Part shown: positions 7,113 through 13,249 of the stretch, piece by piece
How the letters are laid out: the number at the start of each line of letters is the position of its first letter
How positions within the stretch are numbered: the stretch's first letter is position 1
Source of the DNA: an uncultured Eubacteriales bacterium
GTDB taxonomy: Bacteria > Bacillota_A > Clostridia > Christensenellales > Aristaeellaceae
NCBI GenBank assembly: GCA_902775835.1
Contig: CACYNZ010000069.1
Location: 1 to 13,249 of the forward strand
Length of the DNA: 13,249 nucleotides
Direction: 5' to 3'
Translations under genes and position numbers: made by a program
Notes under the pieces: model-generated
The model's database searches: none
The model's input: only the letters and a program-made list of their open reading frames with translations
What the model was told of the DNA's origin: nothing

Positions 7113-8513
7113 ATGCGCGCTGCCGCAGCCATTCTTGTCTGTCTCCTGGCCGTTCTCTCCGGCATCTCCCCCGCCCGCGCAGAATCGCTTCAGAGCCTTG
7201 AAACGTTCCCTGCCGAAACCGTCGCGGACCGCTTTGTCTCCAATCCCCGCAGCGTGAAGGACATCGGCGATCCCTTCGTGCTCGAGGAGGACGGCACCTA
7301 TTACGTCTTTGCCACCGGCGGACCCATCGGGTTCAATGTCTGGAAGAGCACGAACCTTGTCACGTTTGAAAAAAACAAGGCCCTGCAGAAAGTTTCCTGG
7401 GCGTCCGGTGATTACTGGGCTCCGGAAGTCTTCCATATCGGGGACCGGTATGTCATGCTCTTCACGGCGCGCGCCCGGGAAAACCAGAGCCTGCGCACCG
7501 GCATCGCCTTTGCCGAAAAGCCGGAAGGCCCGTACACCGATCCCCTGGGACATCCGCTCATGGAACTCGGGTACGCCACCATTGACGCCACGCTCTGCTT
7601 TGACACGGACGGTCAGCCATACCTGATCTACGTGCGCGGCTGCTCCGAGAACGAGATCGGCTCCCTGCATGTCAGTCAGATCTACGGTGCACCGCTGGCC
7701 CCTGACCTGCTCTCCCTGGCTGGAGACCCCGTGCTGCTCACCACGCCGGAAGGCAGCTGGGAAACCCGCTCCGGCGACTGGCAGTGGAACGAGGGTCCCG
7801 CCGTAGTCTTCCATGACGGACGCTATTATCTCTACTATTCCGTCAACGCCTACTGGATGAGCGAGTATTCCGTGGACGTAGCCGTGTCCGATCATGTACT
7901 CGGGTCCTATGAAAAGCAGGACCCGTGCCCGCTGCTGGGCCCGGTCTACGAAAGCGGCACCCTGACCGTTTCCGGGCCCGGACACAACAGTTTTGTCACC
8001 ATCGGGGACGAACTGTTCACCGCCTATCACACGCATACCTATCTGCAGAATCCCTCCGGCAACCGTCAGCTCTGTCTTGACCGCGCCGGGTTCCACACTG
8101 ACGGCACCGCCTTCCTTTCCGGCCCGACCCTGGCACCTCAGCTCCGCCCCCTGAAGGAGCTCGGGCTTGTCAGTCACCTGCCCCTTGCCGCCTGCACCGG
8201 AGATCCGGACAGGAAGCTGAGCGACGGCGACCTGTGCATCGCAGACCCGGCATACGGCCTGCAGGATCCGGATACCGCCTGGACCTTTGACGCACCGGTC
8301 ACGGCGGACATGATCCTCATCCATCCCCTGCCCGGGGAATCCTTCTCCGGCCGGATCATCCTCAATGACACATGGTGCCTGGATATCAGCGTGGAAGCGT
8401 CTTCCACGCCCGGTGCCGGCCTGATCCTGCCCTTTGAAGCGCGCGAGATCACTTCCCTCAGACTGTCGGGCACAGGCGGCCTGGCCGAGGTCATGCTGAT
8501 CGGAACGCCCTGA
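7113..8513 (+). CDS. Secreted glycoside hydrolase family 43 protein with C-terminal accessory region
   Basis: A predicted secreted, inverting glycosidase (466 residues) of the family that includes alpha-L-arabinofuranosidases, arabinanases and beta-xylosidases. Residues 1-23 form a signal peptide ending ARA, with signal peptidase I-type cleavage. The five-bladed propeller spans about 45-345. The three catalytic acids appear in their expected contexts: D53 in DIGDPFVL, D158 in ATIDATLCFD and E227 in WQWNEGPAVV. SGPGHNSF with H291 is also typical. Residues 360-466 form an extra, probably beta-rich region that I do not recognise. The ATG at 7113 has AGAAAGAAGG six bases upstream and directly gives a good signal peptide; the ATG at 7053 would put 20 residues in front of it. 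It lies last in the cluster, so it likely makes the oligosaccharide that the transporter imports. Exact specificity is not evident. Confidence 0.88.
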   Translation: MRAAAAILVCLLAVLSGISPARAESLQSLETFPAETVADRFVSNPRSVKDIGDPFVLEEDGTYYVFATGGPIGFNVWKSTNLVTFEKNKALQKVSWASGDYWAPEVFHIGDRYVMLFTARARENQSLRTGIAFAEKPEGPYTDPLGHPLMELGYATIDATLCFDTDGQPYLIYVRGCSENEIGSLHVSQIYGAPLAPDLLSLAGDPVLLTTPEGSWETRSGDWQWNEGPAVVFHDGRYYLYYSVNAYWMSEYSVDVAVSDHVLGSYEKQDPCPLLGPVYESGTLTVSGPGHNSFVTIGDELFTAYHTHTYLQNPSGNRQLCLDRAGFHTDGTAFLSGPTLAPQLRPLKELGLVSHLPLAACTGDPDRKLSDGDLCIADPAYGLQDPDTAWTFDAPVTADMILIHPLPGESFSGRIILNDTWCLDISVEASSTPGAGLILPFEAREITSLRLSGTGGLAEVMLIGTP

Positions 8514-8525
8514 TTTCTCTGCAGC

Positions 8526-8554
8526 AAAAAGGACTGCCGCCGGCAGTCCTTTTT
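8526..8554. terminator. Bidirectional terminator shared by GH43 and lepB
   Basis: A 13-bp perfect stem (AAAAAGGACTGCC at 8526-8538 and its complement at 8542-8554) with a 3-base loop has five A before it and five T after it, so it reads as a terminator on both strands. It lies between the converging stops at 8513 and 8570. Confidence 0.92.
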
Positions 8555-8569
8555 CCATGTTCTGTGCTC

Positions 8570-9202
8570 TTATTCAATGCCCCGGATTCCGCTCAGCGAG
8601 ATCACCGAGCGCACATGGCCCACAATCATATCCCTCGAAATACTGCCCTGGGCACGGCTGTCATTGGAATTGTTCCTGTGATCGCCCATGACAAAGTATT
8701 CCCCTTCCGGCACGGTATACGGCCCGAAAGCGTACCCGTTGCTGCCGCCCGGCACCCGGAAGGCGTCATCCACATACGGTTCCTCATACCGGTCCCCGTT
8801 GACCAGGAGAATGCCGTCCCGGATTTCCACCGTATCCCCGGGAAGTCCGATCACGCGCTTGACAAAGTTCTGCGCCCCGCGGCCGGGATACCGGCAGATC
8901 ACCACATCAAACCGCTGCGGGTTCCCGCCGAAGGTGATTCTCCGCGCCTGTTCCTGGCTTTCCGGATCCTGCCAGGGAAGGCTGAGCCAGGTGCTGGAAT
9001 AGTCAAACTTAGTCACCAGCATGATCTCGCCGTCCGTCAGCGTACGCTCCATGGACGCTCCGTCCACCTTCACAAACTCAAACACAAAGGACCGGATGAC
9101 AAGCGCAAACACCAGCGCCGCCAGCAGCGTACCTACCCATTCCAGCACATTACGCGCAAAGCTCTTTTTTCCCTTCGTCTTTTTCCTCGTCTCAGTCTGC
9201 AT
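8570..9202 (-). CDS. lepB: Signal peptidase I
   Basis: A membrane serine protease of 210 residues that removes signal peptides from exported proteins. It has one N-terminal membrane anchor (about 20-40, LEWVGTLLAALVFALVIRSF). The catalytic Ser is S50 in VDGASMERTL and the general base is K115 in NFVKRVIGLPGD. The C-terminal signature GDHRNNSNDSR is at 173-183. A single anchor and short length match Gram-positive SipS/SipT-type enzymes. The start MQTETRKK is preceded by AAGGAGG about 11 bases upstream, which overlaps the stop of the small membrane-protein gene; the longer frame to 9298 would run antiparallel to nothing and overlap that gene. It is the third gene of an operon with a sigma factor, so it may be induced by envelope or secretion stress. 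Both exported proteins of the facing cluster have signal peptidase I sites. Confidence 0.93.
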   Translation of the reverse strand: MQTETRKKTKGKKSFARNVLEWVGTLLAALVFALVIRSFVFEFVKVDGASMERTLTDGEIMLVTKFDYSSTWLSLPWQDPESQEQARRITFGGNPQRFDVVICRYPGRGAQNFVKRVIGLPGDTVEIRDGILLVNGDRYEEPYVDDAFRVPGGSNGYAFGPYTVPEGEYFVMGDHRNNSNDSRAQGSISRDMIVGHVRSVISLSGIRGIE

Positions 9203-9219
9203 CTTCCCATGTTCCTCCT

Positions 9220-9399
9220 TTATACCAGACACGCCATTGCCGCGCTCACCGCAGGATACAGAATGCCTGCCATGCCAAAGGTAAAGGCAATGAGCCATTT
9301 CTTTATGGAAAACGCCTCCGGCATCCTGTCCGCCGCCATCTCCAGCACGCTCAGTTCACGGCTGCGTGCCAGTACACGGTCCATATAGGTTTCCTTCAT
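9220..9399 (-). CDS. Small single-helix membrane protein (59 aa), candidate anti-sigma or sigma-linked protein
   Basis: A 59-residue open frame beginning MKETYMDRVLARSRELSVLE. Its first 34 residues are charged and probably helical. Residues 35-59 (from WLIAFTFGMAGILYPA to the C-terminal ACLV) form one hydrophobic segment that reaches the C-terminus. Its ATG overlaps the TGA of the sigma gene by four bases (ATGA), a classical sign of translational coupling. An AGGGGG-type site lies upstream within the sigma gene. Its TAA overlaps the ribosome binding site of lepB. The position directly after an ECF sigma gene is where anti-sigma factors normally lie. It is much shorter than usual anti-sigma proteins and has no zinc-type HxxxCxxC motif or outside domain. 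I do not recognise the family; the anti-sigma role is inference from position and topology. Confidence 0.7.
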   Translation of the reverse strand: MKETYMDRVLARSRELSVLEMAADRMPEAFSIKKWLIAFTFGMAGILYPAVSAAMACLV

Positions 9400-9935
9400 T
9401 CCGCGTCCCCCTCTTCCTTCTTCAGCCGTTTCCGGATTCTGTGCAGACGGATCCGGACCTGGCCGTCTGTCATTCCGTTTTCCCTGGCCAGCTCCCGGGT
9501 ACTCTTTCCCTCCAGGGCAAACCCCAGAAGCAGCCGGCGGTCCCGTTCATCCAATTCCGCAATTCTCTGCATGCGGCCTGTGCGCTCCCATCGCGCCATG
9601 TATTCGGCCTCCGCCGAGTCCACGAAAGACTCGGGCATGTCATCTGCCTGAAGAAGCGGCGCGCGCCTGAGGCGCCGGAGCTCGTCAATGCAGACTCTGC
9701 GGATGACGACATACAGATAGGTGCTGAACGCATAGCGCGTATCACAGGTTTCCCGGGACGCATGAATGCGGGCAAAAGCCTCCAGCACCGCATCCTCCGC
9801 CAGCTGCCGGTCCCGGAGCATACGATACGCATAGGCCTCGCCCTTCTCCCGCCACCGGAGGATCAGCATTCCCAGTGCATCGTTGTCTCCCCGCTTCATC
9901 CGTTCCATGAGCTCCCGGTCCGTCTCCATCCGCAT
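9396..9935 (-). CDS. RNA polymerase sigma factor, ECF type
   Basis: A 179-residue sigma-70 family protein with only regions 2 and 4, as in the extracytoplasmic-function class. Region 2 covers about 19-90 (LAEDAVLEAFARIHA, then FSTYLYVVIRRVCIDELRR, the DNA-melting and -10-binding part). Region 4 covers 122-171 (RIAELDERDRRLLLGFALEG, then STRELARENGMTDGQVRIRLHRIRKRL, a clear helix-turn-helix). The ATG at 9935 is chosen because GAGGG lies six bases upstream. A GTG at 9938 and an ATG at 9929 are possible alternatives. It heads an operon with a small membrane protein and lepB, and an ECF-like promoter lies just upstream, suggesting that it controls its own transcription. Confidence 0.9.
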   Translation of the reverse strand: MRMETDRELMERMKRGDNDALGMLILRWREKGEAYAYRMLRDRQLAEDAVLEAFARIHASRETCDTRYAFSTYLYVVIRRVCIDELRRLRRAPLLQADDMPESFVDSAEAEYMARWERTGRMQRIAELDERDRRLLLGFALEGKSTRELARENGMTDGQVRIRLHRIRKRLKKEEGDAE

Positions 9936-9956
9936 CACCTGCCCTCTTCACTCAAG

Positions 9957-9984
9957 TATACGCACATAAGTCAGGTTTGTTACA
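9957..9984 (-). promoter_or_regulatory. ECF-type promoter candidate of the sigma-lepB operon
   Basis: On the minus strand TGTAAC (9984-9979) is followed after exactly 16 bases by CGTATA (9962-9957). This matches the known form of ECF promoters, with an AAC-containing -35 box and a CGT-containing -10 box. It is 21 bases from the sigma start codon, leaving room for a short leader with its ribosome binding site. A sigma-A type -10 box TATACT overlaps it but has no good -35 partner. Confidence 0.6.
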
Positions 9985-10040
9985 CGCAGGGAACCGATTT
10001 CCTGCCAGTTTTCCCAGCCGGAATGTTCCTCAAGCGGAAA

Positions 10041-10073
10041 CAGCCGGCCGCAGAACCTATCCGCGGCCGGCTG
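10041..10073 (-). terminator. Probable terminator of the ABC/TIM-barrel operon
   Basis: A perfect 11-bp GC-only-core stem (CAGCCGGCCGC at 10041-10051 with GCGGCCGGCTG at 10063-10073) and an 11-base loop lie 22 bases beyond the stop of the TIM-barrel gene. The following run on the minus strand is only TTTC, so termination may be incomplete, with read-through toward the sigma operon possible. Confidence 0.55.
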
Positions 10074-10095
10074 CACACAGCATGCTTTGCCCTTT

Positions 10096-10881
10096 TCACC
10101 ACATGTCATGTTGTTCAAGAAACGCTCTGGAACGGATGAGTGCACCGGATTCCTTGACCTCCGTGACCACCATGCAGCCCATTTCTTCTGCCATGCGAAG
10201 ATAGCGCATGACATCCAGTCCGCCTGCTCCGAAGGCAAGATGATTTGAGCTGATGGTACAGTCATGAATATGAAAATGCTTCAGTCTTTCCGCATGCCCG
10301 AGTATAAACTCCTCATCCTTTCCTCCGGATTTGTAGTTATGTCCTGTATCAAAGGTAAGCCCGAACGCCCCGGACTCCAGCATGCACTTAATCGCATCCC
10401 TGTGAAACGCATGGTACCCTGACGTGTTTTCTATGCACAGGACGGTCCGGCTTCCCCTCAGACGCGCATCCACCATATCCCTGAACTCCGTCACAAGTTC
10501 CAGATACCGCTCCCTGCATCTGCTGTACAGATAGGTCTTTTCTCCGTTGATGGACGAATAGGTGCCCGGAAGCAGATGCATGGTCATCCGCGGAATGTCC
10601 AGTTCGCAGGCAAGCTCCATGGCAAAGCGGACGTTTTCAAGGCTTCCCCTGCGCATTTCCGGGGAAAACTCAAACGGATTCACCTGGTCATGGAGATGAA
10701 TGGTCAGATCAATTCCGTAACGTTTTTTCAGTTCCCGGAGCTTTTTCGCGTCCACGCTGTCTGCCTGGAACCAGGGAAACGTCATGTTCATCTCCACAAA
10801 TCCGAACCCCTGCTCCACGCAGAATTCCGCCAGTTTTTCCACATCCGGAAACTCCATAAGCGTCGGAATGCCATACTTCAT
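10096..10881 (-). CDS. Sugar phosphate isomerase/epimerase-like TIM-barrel protein
   Basis: A 261-residue protein of the xylose-isomerase-like TIM-barrel superfamily (AP endonuclease 2 fold), which holds sugar and polyol isomerases, epimerases and dehydratases. The expected divalent-metal ligand set is visible along the strands: E151 in VLCIENTSG, D178 and H181 in FDTGHN, H204/H206 in KHFHIHD and E241 in VVTEVKES. H102 in MTMHLLPG and H62/H64 in IHLHDQ line the same face. The ATG directly abuts the TGA of the ATPase gene (no bases between) and its AAAGGAG site is inside that gene, so the two are translated together. This links it to the transported solute. The exact reaction cannot be told; endonuclease IV is unlikely because the DNA-repair signatures are absent. 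It has normal length and no signal peptide. Confidence 0.82.
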   Translation of the reverse strand: MKYGIPTLMEFPDVEKLAEFCVEQGFGFVEMNMTFPWFQADSVDAKKLRELKKRYGIDLTIHLHDQVNPFEFSPEMRRGSLENVRFAMELACELDIPRMTMHLLPGTYSSINGEKTYLYSRCRERYLELVTEFRDMVDARLRGSRTVLCIENTSGYHAFHRDAIKCMLESGAFGLTFDTGHNYKSGGKDEEFILGHAERLKHFHIHDCTISSNHLAFGAGGLDVMRYLRMAEEMGCMVVTEVKESGALIRSRAFLEQHDMW

Positions 10882-12006
10882 TCAGCACTTCTCCTTTTCC
10901 ATACTGATTCGGCCGCTGGCCAGCATGAGGCCCGAATCAGGCTCAAACATCAGAATCCCGTTTCCGGCAATATCGAACCGGATCCTGGCATCCGTCTCAT
11001 AGTCAATGGCGCCGAACACCACAGAAGAAAGGATCTCATCCGCTATCTTGATCTTGACCGTTGTCTCCATGCCCGCCGGCAGGGTGGAATAGGCCTGGCC
11101 CTCCAGCTGTCCGGCGTCGCCGATCGGAAGGAATTCGGGCCGAATGCCGAGGCACACCTGCCCGGAGGTCAGTTCAAAGTCCTCGTTTGCCTGAAACAGT
11201 CCATGTCTTCCGAACACATCAATCTCGGCCGTGGAGGCGGATATCTTCCGTGCTCCGGCCTTCACGATGTTCATCGCGGGATTTCCCACAAAGTCCGCCA
11301 CGAACAGATTGGACGGCCGGTTGTATACAGTCAGCGGAGGTGCATACTGCTGAAGCACGCCCTCGTTCATCAGGCATATCTTGGTGGACAGTGTCATGGC
11401 TTCCAGCTGATCATGGGTCACATACACAAACGTAGATCCCATGTCGCGGTGCAGCCGCTTAAGCTCTGTGCGCATTTCTCCCCTGAGTTTGGCATCCAGA
11501 TTGCTCAGAGGCTCGTCCATGAAAAGCACCCTGGGCTTGGGAGCCAGCGTCCGCGCAATCGCCACGCGCTGCTGCTGTCCGCCGGAAAGCTCGGCGGGAT
11601 AGCGCTCGGCAAACTGCTCGATCTTCATGGTCCGGAGCATTTCCGCCACCCGCTCGGCGACTGCCTGCTTTTTCCATTTCAGTGTTTCCAGACCGAATGC
11701 AATATTCTGATAAACCGTCATGTGCGGCCAGAGTGCATAATTCTGAAACAGAAAACCCACTTCACGCCTGGCAGGCGGAACATTGATATTCTTTTCGCTG
11801 CTGAACATCACCCGATCATCAAAGCAGATCTCACCGCGGGTCGGGGTTTCCAGGCCTGCAATCATACGCAGTGTCGTGGTCTTTCCGCAGCCGGAGGAAC
11901 CCAGCAGCGTCACAAAGGACCTGTCCTCGATCTCCAGGTTCAGATCGTTGACACCGATGAATTTGCCCCACTGCTTTGTTACGTGTCTGAGAGTGATCTT
12001 GGGCAT
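10882..12006 (-). CDS. ABC transporter ATP-binding protein, Fbp/Pot/Ugp type
   Basis: The ATPase of an importer, 374 residues. Walker A is GSSGCGKT at 36-43, the Q-loop Q88 is in FLFQNYALWPH, the signature is LSGGQQQR at 140-147, Walker B is RVLFMDE ending at E165 with the D-loop SNLDAK, and the switch histidine is H198 in VTHDQLEAM. Residues 240-365 form a C-terminal TOBE/MOP-like regulatory domain (GIRPEFLPI, LPAGMETTVKIKI). This layout is common to ferric-ion, polyamine, phosphonate and sugar importers. The start has AGGAGG eight bases upstream, inside the permease gene, and the genes are one base apart. It clearly belongs with the fused permease; whether it could also drive the sugar permeases of the plus-strand cluster is open. 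Confidence 0.93.
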   Translation of the reverse strand: MPKITLRHVTKQWGKFIGVNDLNLEIEDRSFVTLLGSSGCGKTTTLRMIAGLETPTRGEICFDDRVMFSSEKNINVPPARREVGFLFQNYALWPHMTVYQNIAFGLETLKWKKQAVAERVAEMLRTMKIEQFAERYPAELSGGQQQRVAIARTLAPKPRVLFMDEPLSNLDAKLRGEMRTELKRLHRDMGSTFVYVTHDQLEAMTLSTKICLMNEGVLQQYAPPLTVYNRPSNLFVADFVGNPAMNIVKAGARKISASTAEIDVFGRHGLFQANEDFELTSGQVCLGIRPEFLPIGDAGQLEGQAYSTLPAGMETTVKIKIADEILSSVVFGAIDYETDARIRFDIAGNGILMFEPDSGLMLASGRISMEKEKC

Positions 12007-12007
12007 G

Positions 12008-13249
12008 TCAGTTTCCTCCTACTCCTTTGTCGATGGAAGCACCGGTCAGCTTGTTGGTGCCAAAATTGACCAGCAGCACAATGAGAACAATCAGAAGGTT
12101 GATGCCATTGGACATCTGGGTAACTGCCTTCTCATCAAAATAGGACAGCAGGGTCGTGATCAGGGTTCCGCTTGTGGTAAGAAGGATAAACAGGGACAGT
12201 TCCCGCATGCAGGATACAAACGGCAACAGATAGCCGCTGATAAACGATGACTTCTGAATGGGAAAGAGAATCCTGAGCATACGCTTTGGCCAGGAAGCGC
12301 CGACGATCACCGCCGCTTCCTCAATTTCACCGGAGAGCTGAAGCATGGAATTGGTGCCGCTGCGGCTGGCAAAGGGCAGATACTTGATGGAGCCCACCAG
12401 AACCAGAAGCAGCATGGTGCCTCGCAGGAAAGTGAGCTTTGAGGATACAGCCAGGAAAATCGCGCCAAAGGCCATGGACGGCACCAGGTACGGGAAGAAG
12501 GAAAGGCCGGAGACCAGCGCTGCCAGCTTGGTGCCCCGCTTTCGGGCCACAGCATATCCGATGAGAATGCCACAGGTACCCACAATCAGAGACACAATCA
12601 GGGACAGGCGTATGCTCCCGCCCAGCGCGCTCCAGATGCTTCGGTTGAAGAGAATTCCATTGCCCACATTTACCGCATAGCCTCCGATATTTTCCCGGCT
12701 GAACCAGTATCGGAGTGTCAGATGCGAGTAATCACCCTGCGTCTCACAGAGGGATTCCAGCGCAAAGGAGATGATGGGGAAAATGGAGATCAGGAAAAGC
12801 AGGATCACCAGCACCACCGTGAGTACTACATTGAATTTCCCGATCCGGATATAGGAAACCTGCCCGGATTTTCCCGTGACCGTGGTAAAGGACTTGCGCT
12901 TGCCTGTGAACCACTGGTTGATGCCCAGAAGCATGACGCCGAAGAGAATCAGAACAATGGTCATCACGAAAGCCTGACCCGAATATGTGGAATTATACAG
13001 AGAGCTCAGGCGTGTGGAGAGCACAAAGAAGTTTCCCGGGGATCCCACAAACACCGGCACTGCGTAGGATGCCATAGTGCTGGAAAACACCAGAAGCACC
13101 GTGGAAAACAGGGCAGGCATCACAATGGGGATGGTGATTTTTCTCAGAATACGCGCTCTTCCCGCCTGCAGGATCGTGGCAGCCTCCTCCAGGTTGGCAT
13201 CCATGTTCCGCAGCGTTCCGCCAATGAGTATATAGGCAAACGGCGCATA
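12008..13249 (-). CDS. Fused two-domain ABC permease, FbpB/AfuB-like (N-terminus outside window)
   Basis: The membrane channel of the importer; the frame is open to the window edge, so 413 residues of an expected 500-560 are seen. It holds two permease units in one chain. The first EAA loop is EEAATILQAGRARILRKITIP close to the visible N-terminus, and the second is EEAAVIVGASWPKRMLRILFP in the C-terminal half. A hydrophilic linker near the middle contains GKRKSFTTVTGKSG. About nine hydrophobic segments are visible. Such double permeases are known for ferric iron (FbpB, SfuB), sugar phosphates (AfuB) and related solutes. A binding-protein gene is likely upstream, outside the window. The stop is one base from the ATPase start. 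Confidence 0.88.
   Translation of the reverse strand, partial: YAPFAYILIGGTLRNMDANLEEAATILQAGRARILRKITIPIVMPALFSTVLLVFSSTMASYAVPVFVGSPGNFFVLSTRLSSLYNSTYSGQAFVMTIVLILFGVMLLGINQWFTGKRKSFTTVTGKSGQVSYIRIGKFNVVLTVVLVILLFLISIFPIISFALESLCETQGDYSHLTLRYWFSRENIGGYAVNVGNGILFNRSIWSALGGSIRLSLIVSLIVGTCGILIGYAVARKRGTKLAALVSGLSFFPYLVPSMAFGAIFLAVSSKLTFLRGTMLLLVLVGSIKYLPFASRSGTNSMLQLSGEIEEAAVIVGASWPKRMLRILFPIQKSSFISGYLLPFVSCMRELSLFILLTTSGTLITTLLSYFDEKAVTQMSNGINLLIVLIVLLVNFGTNKLTGASIDKGVGGN

Noticed and set aside
8564..9388. 274-codon plus-strand frame over lepB
   Set aside because: It is a shadow of lepB and of the small membrane-protein gene, with no ribosome binding site or domain.
10576..12069. 497-codon open frame on the plus strand opposite the ATPase gene
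   Set aside because: The ATPase on the minus strand has all nucleotide-binding motifs. The plus frame is His- and Arg-rich with no motif.

Overview
The window looks like chromosomal DNA from a Clostridia-type Firmicute with moderately high GC, probably a plant-polysaccharide-using gut or rumen organism. This rests on strong AGGAGG-type ribosome binding sites, tight operons, MalFG-type and Fbp-type ABC transporters, a DUF368 protein and a short Gram-positive-type signal peptidase I. The lineage call is inference; there is no rRNA or tRNA here to test it.

Left part (1-1373, + strand): the 3' end of a DUF368 (undecaprenyl-phosphate flippase family) membrane protein gene closes at an intrinsic terminator. 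It is followed by an ArsR-like winged-helix regulator carrying a large C-terminal domain with clustered cysteines, which ends at its own terminator.

Central part (1374-8554, + strand): an AT-rich regulatory gap with alternating TTGTA/TACAA half-sites precedes a five-gene glycan-use cluster. The order is cytoplasmic GH2 glycosidase, solute-binding protein, MalF-type permease with an unusual four-helix N-terminal extension, MalG-type permease, and secreted GH43 glycosidase. The likely scheme is that GH43 trims a pentose-containing (arabinose or xylose) glycan outside the cell, the ABC system imports the oligosaccharide, and GH2 cleaves it inside. No ATPase is encoded in the cluster, so a shared MsmK-like ATPase is probably used. 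Three intercistronic hairpins, one a 14-bp perfect stem just after the binding-protein gene, probably set the expression ratios.

Right part A (8526-9984, - strand): a compact operon of ECF-type sigma factor, a 59-residue single-helix membrane protein overlapping it by ATGA, and signal peptidase I (lepB). A TGTAAC-N16-CGTATA motif just upstream of the sigma gene looks like an ECF-type promoter, suggesting autoregulation. lepB and the GH43 gene converge on one bidirectional terminator.

Right part B (10041-13249, - strand): a second transport operon with an FbpB/AfuB-like fused double permease (running off the window), its ATPase, and a xylose-isomerase-like TIM-barrel protein. The genes are separated by 1 and 0 bases. 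The TIM-barrel partner suggests an organic solute such as a sugar phosphate or polyol rather than ferric iron.

No mobile elements, CRISPR arrays or RNA genes were seen, and no stretch over 300 bases is without a gene.
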